Source: Solirubrobacterales bacterium
GTDB taxonomy: Bacteria; Actinomycetota; Thermoleophilia; Solirubrobacterales; Solirubrobacteraceae
Direction: 5' to 3'
DNA length: 32,334 bases
Assembly (NCBI GenBank): GCA_003244035.1
Contig: QHBV01000251.1
Location: 18,046-50,379 of the forward strand
Shown piece by piece: positions 15,218 through 22,963 of the stretch; position 1 is the stretch's first letter; each line of letters opens with the position of its first letter. The notes beneath the pieces were generated by a model. That model was not told the DNA's origin. It worked only from the letters and a program-made list of their open reading frames with translations, and ran no database searches. A program made the position numbers and the translations under genes.

Positions 15218-15676
15218 ATGACCGCCCATAGCGCCGGCATCGTGCTGCACCGCGAGCGTGGAAGCGGGCTCGAGGTTCTGCTGGTCCATCCCGGTGGTCC
15301 CCTGTGGGCCCGGCGGGACCTCGGAGCGTGGTCGATTCCGAAGGGCGAGTACGAACCGGGCGAGGACCCGCTCGCCGCCGCACGACGGGAGTTCGAGGAG
15401 GAGCTGGGCACGACCCCGCCGGGGGGCGAGGCGCTGGAGCTCGGCGAGGTGCGCCAGAAATCGGGCAAGCTGGTGCGGGCATGGGCGCTGGCCGGCGATC
15501 TCGACGCCGGCGCGATTCAGAGCAACACGTTCGAGCTCGAGTGGCCGCCGCGCTCGGGCACGACCCGCACGGTTCCCGAGGTCGACCGCGCTGAGTGGTT
15601 CACTCTCGAACGGGCTGTGGAGAAGATCAACCCCGCCCAGGCGACGTTGCTGGGACGGCTGCGGGAGCGCGTTTGA
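15218..15676 (+). CDS. Nudix hydrolase
   Basis: This 152-aa pyrophosphohydrolase hydrolyses a nucleoside diphosphate linked to some group X. The Nudix box (Gx5Ex7REUxEExG) is complete at residues 43-64: Gly43, Glu49, Arg57-Glu58, Glu61-Glu62 and Gly64, giving the Mg-binding helix. The preceding WSIPKGEYEPGE resembles the MutT-like/diadenosine polyphosphate group. The start could be ATG 15218 or the adjacent GTG 15215; I chose ATG because the -10 box then gives a leaderless start. The stop overlaps the TTG start of the DsbA-like gene (TTGA). Substrate unknown. Confidence 0.92.
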   Translation: MTAHSAGIVLHRERGSGLEVLLVHPGGPLWARRDLGAWSIPKGEYEPGEDPLAAARREFEEELGTTPPGGEALELGEVRQKSGKLVRAWALAGDLDAGAIQSNTFELEWPPRSGTTRTVPEVDRAEWFTLERAVEKINPAQATLLGRLRERV

Positions 15677-16542
15677 TCGACGTCACCCTGTACACGGATC
15701 CGGCATGTCCGTGGGCGTACTCGGAGCGTCCCGCGTTGCGCGTCTTGCAGTGGCGCTACGGCGCGCAGCTGCGCTGGCGGCTCGTGGTGATCGGATTGAC
15801 CGAGGACGCCTCGCAGTACGAGGCGCGCGGATACACACCGCTGCGCGGCGCGCTCGGCCAGCTCGCCTTCCGCCGTTACGGGATGCCGTTCGCGCCGGCG
15901 CCCAAGGAGCGGGTGAGCGCTACGGCCCGCGCCTGCCGAGCGGTGGTCGCCACGCGTCTGGCCGCCCCCGGCAGCGAATGGGCGGTGCTCGACGCGCTGC
16001 AGCTCGCGAACTTCACGACGGCGCTGCTGCTCGACGACGACGAGCAGCTCGAAGCGGTCCTGGGCACCGTTGCGGGCATCGATGCCGTGCGGATCGTCTC
16101 CACGCTTGACTCCCCCGAGGTGACCGGCGCCTACGAGCGCGATCGCGCGCAGGCGCGCACCGCTGCCGGGTCTGCCGCCGAGCTGCAGGGCAAGACCGCC
16201 GGTACGGATGGGAAAGTGCGCTTCACCGCGCCGTCGATGATCTTCGAGCGGGGAGGGACGCGTCTGGTTGCCGGCGGCTTTCAGCCGGTCGAGGCCTACG
16301 ACGTGCTGGTCGCAAACCTCGACCCGACGCTCGAGCGCCGGCCCCCGCCCGAGAACGCCGCACCGCTGCTGGCGTGCTTCGCCGGCGGGCTCACGACTCA
16401 GGAGGTCGCCGCCCTCATGACATCGGGCAACGATGCCCCCGACCGCGGCGCGACCGAGGCCGCCCTGCTCGAGCTCATGGCGGCAGGCGAGGCGGTCCGT
16501 GACGCGATCGGCGACGATGCACTGTGGAAACCGGCTCGATAG
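15673..16542 (+). CDS. DsbA-like thioredoxin-fold protein (FrnE / HCCA isomerase type)
   Basis: This is a 289-aa protein with an N-terminal thioredoxin strand and active-site segment TDPACPWAYS, followed by the large helical insertion typical of DsbA/FrnE and 2-hydroxychromene-2-carboxylate isomerase relatives. The site is Cys12-Pro-Trp-Ala15. With only one cysteine it cannot form the usual CxxC disulfide, so an isomerase, glutathione-transferase-like or mycothiol-linked role is more likely than oxidase activity. There is no signal peptide. FTAPSMIFERGGTRLVAGGFQPVEAYD is the usual cis-Pro-containing C-terminal part. The TTG start overlaps the Nudix stop (TTGA), which is why I prefer it to the upstream ATG at 15595. 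Confidence 0.85.
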   Translation: MIDVTLYTDPACPWAYSERPALRVLQWRYGAQLRWRLVVIGLTEDASQYEARGYTPLRGALGQLAFRRYGMPFAPAPKERVSATARACRAVVATRLAAPGSEWAVLDALQLANFTTALLLDDDEQLEAVLGTVAGIDAVRIVSTLDSPEVTGAYERDRAQARTAAGSAAELQGKTAGTDGKVRFTAPSMIFERGGTRLVAGGFQPVEAYDVLVANLDPTLERRPPPENAAPLLACFAGGLTTQEVAALMTSGNDAPDRGATEAALLELMAAGEAVRDAIGDDALWKPAR

Positions 16543-16551
16543 CCTGGCGGC

Positions 16552-16929
16552 GTGGACAGTGGACGCTGCGTCCAGGCCCTAGTCGCCCTGCGCTGCGCGA
16601 TCGGGGCCGGCGCCTGGCTGGCGCCGCGGCGCTCCGGCCGGGCCTTCGGGCTCGATCCTGGCGCCAATCCCCAGGCGCCCTACCTCGTCCGGCTGTTCGC
16701 GGTCAGGGACGCTGCGCTGGGGTACGGCCTCGGGACCAGCGACGAGGGTCGGCGAGTGTGGTGGCTGCGGATCGGGATCGCGTGTGACTTCGCCGACGCC
16801 GTCGCGGGAGTGCTCGCGGGGCGTCGCGGCGAGCTGGGGGGACCGGCAACGGTGCTGGTGAGCACCGCCGCGCTCGGGGCGGTCGCGCTCGGGGTTACGG
16901 CGCTGCGGAGCGAGCAGTCGGTGGCATGA
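16552..16929 (+). CDS. Small integral membrane protein (DUF4267-like)
   Basis: This 125-aa protein has three to four hydrophobic segments, a conserved-looking PRRSGRAFGLDP turn and a central RLFAVRDAALGYGLG helix. This resembles DUF4267-type actinobacterial membrane proteins, but no function is known. It begins at GTG 16552, 9 bp after the DsbA-like stop, so it is probably the last gene of the Nudix operon. A strong hairpin follows its stop. Confidence 0.75.
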   Translation: MDSGRCVQALVALRCAIGAGAWLAPRRSGRAFGLDPGANPQAPYLVRLFAVRDAALGYGLGTSDEGRRVWWLRIGIACDFADAVAGVLAGRRGELGGPATVLVSTAALGAVALGVTALRSEQSVA

Positions 16930-16933
16930 ACAA

Positions 16934-16955
16934 GGGCGGGGCGCATGCCCCGCCC
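16934..16955. terminator. Bidirectional hairpin terminator between convergent genes
   Basis: A perfect 9-bp GC stem (GGGCGGGGC / GCCCCGCCC) with a GCAT loop sits in the 41-bp gap between the membrane-protein stop (16929) and the CHAD-gene stop (16971). There is no long U tract, as is common in high-GC actinobacteria. By position it can serve both strands. Confidence 0.7.
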
Positions 16956-16970
16956 GCGATCATTTATCGG

Positions 16971-17924
16971 CTACGGCCGGATCGCCGCGGCCAGCTCTGC
17001 GGGACGGCGCGCCTGCACCGCGTCCGTCTGTGCGCGCCAAGCCCTCCAGTAGCGATGCATGCGACGCAGGAACGCCTTTGGGCTTTCGGCATAGAGCCGG
17101 TCCGCCAAGAAGAACGCGTCGCTCTGGAGCTCCTCTCTGCGGTGGTCGATCGCCCCGACCAGAGCATCGGCGTCGACCGGGACCTGCCCGGCCTTTCCGG
17201 TCAGGGATCCGCGGAGGACCGCGAGATCGTGGTCATCTCCAAGTAGGTTTGAGAGATGGTGCGCATCCCGCGCAAAGCCCCGCATCGCCTGCGGTGCGAT
17301 CGGCTCCAGCAGGCGAACGTGGTACCAGAGATCCTTGGCGCGCTTGCGCCAGTCGTGGAGGTTCTCGACCGTTGGCTCGCTGCGGGCGCGCTTGCCGGCG
17401 TTGCGACCCTGCCGGTAGCCGCGCAGCAGGCCATTCTTGACTCCGGACCATCCGCCTCGTTCCAGGCCCCAGTCGTCGATCCGCAGCCGCGCGGAGCGGA
17501 GCTGGTCGACCACCGCCTCGGTGGAGCGTGTCTCGGTCAACGCGAGTCTTGTGGCTGCTCGCTCCCGCTCCAGGCGCTTGCGAACCGCTGAGAACGTGCG
17601 CTTTGGCACCTGTCCGGCGTAGCGTTCTGCAAGCTCGTCCAGCGCCTGGATCATCACGTCGGCGTCGCGGCTGGCCCCTAAGCTACGGGCCGCCTCGCGG
17701 AACCGAGCATTCTCGTGCCGGCGCTCCTCGCCTCGGAAGGTGCCCCTCCCGAGGCGCAGCAGTGAGCGTTCCTGCTTGAGCGACTTCCGGGCCTCGTGAA
17801 CGGCCTTGACCGGATCGACCCGGACCCCGTCGGTGAGCTCTTCGATCGCTCGATCCAGCTGCTCGCGGGCGCATCGACGAAGTCCAGGACGCAGTCCTTC
17901 GCCGTCATCGAGTTGATACGCCAT
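16971..17924 (-). CDS. CHAD domain protein (polyphosphate-binding alpha-helical protein)
   Basis: This 317-aa, highly basic, all-helical protein has the two CHAD repeats, each opening with a conserved His motif: AVHEARKSLKQERSLLRL near the N-terminus and NLHDWRKRAKDLWYHVRLL in the second half, followed by LGDDHDLAVLR. CHAD proteins bind inorganic polyphosphate and can sit on polyphosphate granules. There is no CYTH (polyphosphate-processing) domain fused to it here. The ATG at 17924 follows an AAGGA Shine-Dalgarno; the longer frame to 18128 overlaps the divergent gene and lacks family similarity. No polyphosphate kinase lies nearby. Confidence 0.9.
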   Translation of the reverse strand: MAYQLDDGEGLRPGLRRCAREQLDRAIEELTDGVRVDPVKAVHEARKSLKQERSLLRLGRGTFRGEERRHENARFREAARSLGASRDADVMIQALDELAERYAGQVPKRTFSAVRKRLERERAATRLALTETRSTEAVVDQLRSARLRIDDWGLERGGWSGVKNGLLRGYRQGRNAGKRARSEPTVENLHDWRKRAKDLWYHVRLLEPIAPQAMRGFARDAHHLSNLLGDDHDLAVLRGSLTGKAGQVPVDADALVGAIDHRREELQSDAFFLADRLYAESPKAFLRRMHRYWRAWRAQTDAVQARRPAELAAAIRP

Positions 17925-17993
17925 AGGTTCCGTCCTTCTGTCGTATTGCCAATCAGATCGGTGGTACCCACTGTGATCGACGGCCAATCCCCG

Positions 17994-17999
17994 TAGACT
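17994..17999 (+). promoter_or_regulatory. Candidate -10 box (TAGACT) for a leaderless transcript
   Basis: The hexamer ends 6 nt before the ATG at 18006, and no Shine-Dalgarno is present. CTGTGA (17971-17976) is a weak -35 candidate at 17-bp spacing. Transcription would begin at the start codon. Confidence 0.45.
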
Positions 18000-18005
18000 C
18001 CCCGG

Positions 18006-18341
18006 ATGCCCAGCCCGCTGGTCAATCGCGCGATTGGAGCCGCCGCCCACCGCATTCCGGGTCTCAGCCGGCTGCCGGTGATGAGGCTGCTCGCGCTCGG
18101 CGAGGTAGTGCTGCTCGCCCGCGAGCACGTCGTCAAGCTCGAGCCCGGAGAACGGCGGCGGCTGGTCGAGCTCGTCCGCCGCGGCCGCGGCCGCCCTCGC
18201 AACTTATCGTCCGAAGAGCGGACCGAGCTCTCGAGGTTGATCGCCAAGACAGACCCGCGGCTGTTCGCCGGACTGGTCGCCGACAAGCTCTCTCCGGTGC
18301 GGCTGCCGCGGCGGGTCGTTCGGGGCCCCCGTAGGCGCTGA
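18006..18341 (+). CDS. Small basic conserved hypothetical protein
   Basis: This 111-aa protein has a mildly hydrophobic N-terminal half (PVMRLLALGEVVLLAREHV) and an Arg-rich remainder: ERRRLVELVRRGRGRPRN, then SSEERTELSRLIAKTDPRLF, ending in PRRVVRGPRRR. I do not recognise a named domain. The alternation of Arg patches and short helices suggests a nucleic-acid or polyanion ligand. Polyphosphate is attractive because the divergent neighbour is a CHAD protein. Both points are inference. Confidence 0.7.
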   Translation: MPSPLVNRAIGAAAHRIPGLSRLPVMRLLALGEVVLLAREHVVKLEPGERRRLVELVRRGRGRPRNLSSEERTELSRLIAKTDPRLFAGLVADKLSPVRLPRRVVRGPRRR

Positions 18342-18375
18342 ACGACCAGGCCACGAGGGCACACCGCGGACGGCC

Positions 18376-19875
18376 GTGGTCCGGGCGATCGTGTTCGTCG
18401 TCGGCGCCGGCAGCCTCGGCGCCGAGATCTCGGCCGCGCGGCTGCTGGCACCATATTTCGGCGCCTCCACGATCATCTGGGCCAACACGATCGCGACGGT
18501 ACTGGTCGCTCTCTCGGCCGGCTACGCGATCGGAGGCAAGCTGGCCGATCGTCGCGCGGATCTGCACGGGCTGTGTGCGATCGTCCTGGTCGCGGCGGCG
18601 CTGCTCGCCCTGGTGCCCTTCGTGGCCGATCCGTTCCTGAGCCTGTCGGTCAAGGCGCTAGGCGCTCTGTCTCTTGGTGGCTTTGCCGGCTCGCTCGCGG
18701 CGGTGCTGGTGCTCGTCGCCGTGCCGGTGATGCTGCTCGGGACGGTGGCGCCGTACGCCAACCGGCTCACGCTCGGACGCGTCGAGCAGACCGGGACGAT
18801 CACCGGCCGCCTGTATGCGATCTCGACGGCTGGCTCGCTGCTGGGAACCTTCCTCGCCGCGCTGCTGCTGATTCCGCTCATCGGCACGCATCGCACGTTC
18901 CTCGTGTTCGCGCTGGCGCTCGCGCTGGTCGCCGCGCCGGGGCTGCGCTCCAAGCGGTTCCTGCTCGTGCCGGCGGCCGTCGCCGGGCTGCTCGCGGTTC
19001 CCCCGGCGGCAATCGGCTCCGGCGTCGACGGGGCGCGCGTGATCTACTCGGCTGAGACGCCGTACCAGTACGCGCGAGTGCTTCAGTTTCCCAGTGGCGA
19101 GCGCTGGCTCCAGCTCAACGAGGGGGTCGCGGTGCACTCGGACTACCGACCGTGGAGCTGGCTGACTGGCGGCTACTGGGACGACTTCCTCGCCCTTCCA
19201 CTCGCCGGGCGGCTCGGCATGCCGAGGCGGGTCGCGATCCTTGGCGACGCTGCGGGAAGCGTCGCCCGAGCGTACGGACACTACTTCCCGGCGACGCGCG
19301 TCGACGCCGTCGAGCTCGACGGCGAGCTGACCGCGATCGGTAGGCGCTGGTTTGACCTTGGCGGGCCGAGGCTGCATCTGTACACCGCCGACGCGCGGCC
19401 GTGGCTGGCCGCGAGCGACGCCCGCTACGACGCGATCTTCCTTGACGCCTATCGGCAGCCGTACATCCCCTTCTACCTGCTCACCCGCGAGTTCTTCGAG
19501 TCCGTGCGCGCACACCTGGATCCCGGGGGCGTCGTGATCGTCAACGTCGGCCACCTGCCGGCCTCCGACGCGCTCGAGCGAGTGGTCTCGGCGACGCTGC
19601 GCGCGGTCTTCCCAGAAGTGCTGCGCGACGTCGTCAGCAACACGAACTCGCTGGTGATCGCGAGCGCGGGCGCCCTCTCGAGCTCACTGGTGCAGCCGGG
19701 GTCCCGCAGGACCCCGGCTGCAACGATCCCGCCGGAGCTGCGTCCGCTGGCGGCGACCGTCGGACGGCGAATGGGCCCGCCGCTGACCGGCGGGAGCGTC
19801 TACACCGACGACCGTGCGCCGGTGGAGTGGCTCACCGATCTCTCGATCCTGCGATACGCGAGCGGGAAGCGGTAG
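18376..19875 (+). CDS. Membrane protein fused to spermidine-synthase-like domain
   Basis: This 499-aa fusion has an N-terminal membrane part of about 215 residues (six to seven helices, MFS-like, with GAEISAARLLAPYFG and YAIGGKLADRR). A C-terminal Rossmann-type spermidine-synthase/methyltransferase-like domain follows: RVAILGDAAGSVARAYGHY, VDAVELDGELTAIG, TADARPWL and AIFLDAYRQPYIPFYL. The aminopropyltransferase residues are not conserved. The GGGDG loop reads GDAAG, and the second catalytic Asp region (usual DPVGPA) reads AYRQPYIPF. A true spermidine synthase is therefore unlikely; a membrane-anchored transferase or methyltransferase with an unknown substrate fits better. The start is GTG. 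A 14-bp perfect hairpin lies in its coding sequence at 19691-19722. Confidence 0.82.
   Translation: MVRAIVFVVGAGSLGAEISAARLLAPYFGASTIIWANTIATVLVALSAGYAIGGKLADRRADLHGLCAIVLVAAALLALVPFVADPFLSLSVKALGALSLGGFAGSLAAVLVLVAVPVMLLGTVAPYANRLTLGRVEQTGTITGRLYAISTAGSLLGTFLAALLLIPLIGTHRTFLVFALALALVAAPGLRSKRFLLVPAAVAGLLAVPPAAIGSGVDGARVIYSAETPYQYARVLQFPSGERWLQLNEGVAVHSDYRPWSWLTGGYWDDFLALPLAGRLGMPRRVAILGDAAGSVARAYGHYFPATRVDAVELDGELTAIGRRWFDLGGPRLHLYTADARPWLAASDARYDAIFLDAYRQPYIPFYLLTREFFESVRAHLDPGGVVIVNVGHLPASDALERVVSATLRAVFPEVLRDVVSNTNSLVIASAGALSSSLVQPGSRRTPAATIPPELRPLAATVGRRMGPPLTGGSVYTDDRAPVEWLTDLSILRYASGKR
19691..19722. repeat. Perfect 14-bp inverted repeat inside the spermidine-synthase-like gene
   Basis: Arms TGCAGCCGGGGTCC (19691-19704) and GGACCCCGGCTGCA (19709-19722) are separated by the tetraloop CGCA. 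It codes for the hydrophilic stretch VQPGSRRTPAA after the last conserved strand of the domain. It looks like a small palindromic insert in a tolerant loop. Confidence 0.85.
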
Positions 19876-19950
19876 GCGTCTAGCCGTAGCCGGCTTGGAT
19901 CAGCGCCTGCATCTCGCGGAACAGCGCCCAAGCCGGTCCTGAGTCGGCCC

Positions 19951-19972
19951 CGAGGCGGCCTCGAGGCGGCCT
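19951..19972 (+). repeat. Two tandem 11-bp copies in an intergenic gap
   Basis: CGAGGCGGCCT is repeated exactly twice in the 203-bp gap (19876-20078) before the DegT-family gene. On the minus strand the same gap holds a short open stretch ending DSGPAWALFREMQALIQAGYG and a stop at about 19880. It has coding character but no recognisable family. Otherwise I see nothing in the gap. Confidence 0.5.
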
Positions 19973-20078
19973 AACTCGATCTGCCCCGGGGCTTTACGCT
20001 TTGCTTAGCGGGGCGGGCAGGCTTCCCCGTGCCCGGCGGCGCACCACGGCGGGCCCCTCCAACACTCAGGAACCACGC

Positions 20079-21227
20079 ATGCGGGACAGCTTTCTGATCT
20101 TCGGCAGCCCGATGATCGGCGAGGAGGAGATCGCCGAGGTCGTCGACTCGCTGCGCTCGGGCTGGATCGGGACCGGCCCGAAGGTTCAGCGCTTCGAGTC
20201 GATGCTCGGCGAATATGTGACGGCCCAGCATTGCCGCTGCGTCTCGTCCTGCACCGCCGCGTTGATCCTGTCGATGCACGTGCTCGGGATCGGTCCCGGC
20301 GACGAGGTGCTGGTCCCAGCGATGACGTTCGTGGCATCGGCGAACGCCGTCGAGCACGCAGGCGCCACCCCGGTCCTGGTCGACTCCGTCCCGGGCACCG
20401 GATTGATCGACCTAAACGCGGCCGAGGCGGCGATCACCCCGCGCACGCGGGCGATCATGCCGGTTCATTTCGCCGGCCGGCCGGTCGACATGGATCGACT
20501 GAACGCGCTGCGAGACCGACATCGCCTGCTCGTGATCGAGGACGCCGCCCACGCACTCGGGGCCGAGTGGCGCGGCCGGCGGATCGGTGCGTTCGGCAAC
20601 GTCGCGGCGTTCTCGTTCTATGTGACCAAGAACATCACCACGATCGAAGGCGGCGCGCTCGTGACCGGGGATCGCGAGATCGCGGCGGAGGTCGAGCGGC
20701 TGGCCCTGCACGGACTCAGCCTGGGCGCGTGGCAGCGCTTCTCCGACGCCGGTTTTCGCCACTACGAGGTCATCCGCCCCGGGTACAAGTACAACATGAC
20801 AGACGTCCAGGCGGCGCTCGGGCTGCGCCAGCTCCCGCGCCTGGACGAGTGGATTTCCCGGCGGGCGCAGCTGTGGGAGCGCTACGACGAGTTGCTCGCG
20901 GGACTGCCGCTCTCCACGCCGCCGCCGCCCGCGGCCGGCACGCGCCACGCGCGTCACCTCTACCAGGTGCTGGTCGACCCTGACGCTCAGCTGACGCGAG
21001 ACGAGCTGGTCGACGCCCTGACCGCGCGCAGGATCGGAACCGGGGTGCACTATCGCGGCGTGCACCTGCACCCCTTCTATCGAGACAAGTATCGTCTCTC
21101 GCCCTCTGATCTCCCCGTCGCGACGGCGATCTCCGAGCGCACGCTCAGCCTCCCGCTGAGCCCGAAGGTGACAGACGCCGACCAGGATGACGTGGTGCAA
21201 GCCCTGAGCGAGCTTCTACCCTGCTAG
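20079..21227 (+). CDS. DegT/DnrJ/EryC1/StrS-family PLP-dependent sugar aminotransferase
   Basis: This 382-aa fold-type I PLP enzyme typically moves an amino group from glutamate to a nucleotide-linked keto sugar. It shows GSGW-like RSGWIGTGPKVQRFE, the PLP-phosphate region SSCTAAL, EVLVPAMTFVASANAV, IEDAAHALGAE with Asp155, and FSFYVTKNITTIEGG with the Schiff-base Lys184. GYKYNMTDVQAALGL and GVHYRGVHLHPFY complete the family pattern. The ATG at 20079 with an upstream AGGA is chosen over the frame from 20001. The product is probably an amino sugar for a surface glycan, given the glycosyltransferases downstream. Confidence 0.92.
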   Translation: MRDSFLIFGSPMIGEEEIAEVVDSLRSGWIGTGPKVQRFESMLGEYVTAQHCRCVSSCTAALILSMHVLGIGPGDEVLVPAMTFVASANAVEHAGATPVLVDSVPGTGLIDLNAAEAAITPRTRAIMPVHFAGRPVDMDRLNALRDRHRLLVIEDAAHALGAEWRGRRIGAFGNVAAFSFYVTKNITTIEGGALVTGDREIAAEVERLALHGLSLGAWQRFSDAGFRHYEVIRPGYKYNMTDVQAALGLRQLPRLDEWISRRAQLWERYDELLAGLPLSTPPPPAAGTRHARHLYQVLVDPDAQLTRDELVDALTARRIGTGVHYRGVHLHPFYRDKYRLSPSDLPVATAISERTLSLPLSPKVTDADQDDVVQALSELLPC

Positions 21228-21228
21228 C

Positions 21229-21243
21229 GGGAGGTTTCGCCTG
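21229..21243 (+). promoter_or_regulatory. Shine-Dalgarno GGGAGG pointing at a CTG start codon
   Basis: GGGAGG (21229-21234) lies 6 nt before CTG 21241-21243, which is in frame with the GT39 gene. The next in-frame candidate, TTG 21265, has no ribosome-binding site. No ATG or GTG is available between the DegT stop (21227) and 21265 in this frame. Confidence 0.6.
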
Positions 21244-22908
21244 AGCACATCCGACTACCCCGCCTTGCGCTTCGACCAGTCGTGGCTGGCGCGTCTGCGC
21301 GTCGCGCTGGTGGCCAGGCCGATCCCCGACGAGCTGTGGGTGCTCGGCGCCGTGATCGCGGTCGCGGCGGCGATCCGAATCCTGACGATCGACAACCAGA
21401 GCTTCTGGACGGACGAGGCGCTTACCGCGTACGAGGCGGGTCTCCCTTTCGGGGCGATGCTGAAGGCCGTCGGGCACGTCGAGACGACACCGCCGCTGTA
21501 CTTCGTCCTGATCTGGGGGTGGACCAAGCTGTTCGGCACCAGCGAGGTGGCGTTCCGCTCGGTTTCGACGCTGGCGGGGATCGCGCTCGTCCCGCTGGCC
21601 TACTTCTCCGCGCGCGAGCTCGTCTCTCGCTGGGCAGGCGTGATCGCGGCGGCGCTGGTGGCGGTGAACCCGTTCCTGATCTGGTACTCGCAGGAGGCGC
21701 GCGCCTACATGCTGCTGGCAGCGCTGACGGGCGCCGCGTTCCTGTGGTTCATCAGGGCTCGTCGGGATCCGTCTGCCCGCAACCTGACGTGGTGGGCCGT
21801 GTTCTCGGCGCTGGCGGTGATGACCCATTTCTTCGCGGGCTTCGCGATCGCGCCCGAGGCGTTGTGGCTGCTCTGGCTCGCACGCGTGCGCCCACACACG
21901 CGCGCACGCACGGGGATCGCGGTCGGCGTCGTCGCCGCCGCGCAGGGGGCGATGGTGCCCTTCGCGTTCGTCGACACGTCTCATGGCCCGGGCTGGATCG
22001 CAGCGATTCCGCGCGGTCACCGGATTGAGGAGCTGTCACTCGAGTGGGGGGTGGATCTGCTCACGCGCCGGATCGCGCCGGTGTACGGGCTGATCGGTGG
22101 CGCGATCGTGATTGCGCTAGCGGTGCTGCTGCTCGCCGGCGCTGAGCGGCACAGGCGCACCGGGGCGGGTGTGGCGGCGGTGATCGCGGCTTGCGTGTTC
22201 CTGATCCCGCTGGCACTGGGGTTTGTCGGGCAGGACTACTTCTACGTCCGCAACGAGATCCCGGCGTTCGTGCCGCTGGCGACGGTGATCGCCGCGGCGT
22301 GCGTCGCGCCGCGCGCGCGGCCGTTCAGAGGTGCGCTGGCAGGAGCGCCGGCGATTCTCAGTGGCGCGCTCACGCTCCTCGGCGGCGCACTCGCGGCGGC
22401 CCTGCTCGCCCTGTTCTGCTACTCGACGGTCACGGTGCAGACCATGGTCCAGCTGCAGCGGCCGGAGTGGGCCAGCGTGGCGCGGGCGCTCGGGCCGGCG
22501 CCAGTCCCGAGGGCGATCCTCGCCGCCGGCGGCGAGCAGGCCGACCCGCTCAAGCTGTACCTGCCCGGCGTCAGCTGGGTCCAGGCCCGCGCGCGCCAGG
22601 AGCTGGTCACCGAGATCGATGTCATCGGCGTCAGGAGGCCGGTCCCGGTGGTGTCGCCTGGCCAGGATCGAACTGGCAGCGCGTCCGCCGGCGCCACGCA
22701 AGCCCGCGGTGCCCCGGTGCCGGGGAGCGTCGCGCCGGCGGGCGCGACGCTGGTGAGCCGCTTTCGGGTGCACAACTGGATCGTCGCGCGGTTTGCCCTC
22801 CAGCGCCCCGCGCTGCTGAGCATCGACCAGCTGAGCCACCTCGCACCCGGGTTCTTGCGCCACACCCCCATGGCGTTGCTGATCTTCGTGCAACGGCCGC
22901 AAGGCTGA
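21241..22908 (+). CDS. GT39/ArnT-like membrane glycosyltransferase
   Basis: This protein of about 555 residues is a polytopic GT-C-fold glycosyltransferase that uses polyprenyl-phosphate sugars outside the membrane. The first extracytoplasmic loop carries the acidic motif QSFWTDEALTAYEAG, followed by HVETTPPLYFVLIWGWTKLFG and FRSVSTLAGI, typical of GT39/PMT-like proteins. Ten or more hydrophobic helices follow. The C-terminal 130 residues are soluble and contain a low-complexity linker (SASAGATQARGAPVPG) with two hairpins in the DNA. The start is placed at CTG 21241 because of the Shine-Dalgarno; TTG 21265 is the alternative (547 aa). It lies 13 bp after the DegT gene, so the two form an operon. 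Confidence 0.85.
   Translation: MSTSDYPALRFDQSWLARLRVALVARPIPDELWVLGAVIAVAAAIRILTIDNQSFWTDEALTAYEAGLPFGAMLKAVGHVETTPPLYFVLIWGWTKLFGTSEVAFRSVSTLAGIALVPLAYFSARELVSRWAGVIAAALVAVNPFLIWYSQEARAYMLLAALTGAAFLWFIRARRDPSARNLTWWAVFSALAVMTHFFAGFAIAPEALWLLWLARVRPHTRARTGIAVGVVAAAQGAMVPFAFVDTSHGPGWIAAIPRGHRIEELSLEWGVDLLTRRIAPVYGLIGGAIVIALAVLLLAGAERHRRTGAGVAAVIAACVFLIPLALGFVGQDYFYVRNEIPAFVPLATVIAAACVAPRARPFRGALAGAPAILSGALTLLGGALAAALLALFCYSTVTVQTMVQLQRPEWASVARALGPAPVPRAILAAGGEQADPLKLYLPGVSWVQARARQELVTEIDVIGVRRPVPVVSPGQDRTGSASAGATQARGAPVPGSVAPAGATLVSRFRVHNWIVARFALQRPALLSIDQLSHLAPGFLRHTPMALLIFVQRPQG
22712..22751. repeat. Two adjacent hairpins in the GT39 linker
   Basis: A 6-bp hairpin (CCCCGG 22712-22717, CCGGGG 22720-22725) is followed at once by an 11-bp perfect one (AGCGTCGCGCC 22726-22736, GGCGCGACGCT 22741-22751, loop GGCG). 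They encode APVPGSVAPAGATL, a low-complexity linker with no family conservation. Confidence 0.75.
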
Positions 22909-22963
22909 GGGCCCATGAGGGCGCCCCGCTACTCTCGCTCGGGCCCCGGTGTTAGGACTCCCG

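Noticed and set aside
18376..19875. Polyamine biosynthesis locus
   Set aside because: Catalytic residues are not conserved and no other polyamine gene is present.
19876..20078. Possible short minus-strand gene tail in the gap before the DegT gene
   Set aside because: Only about 20 residues look protein-like, there is no start and I recognise no family.
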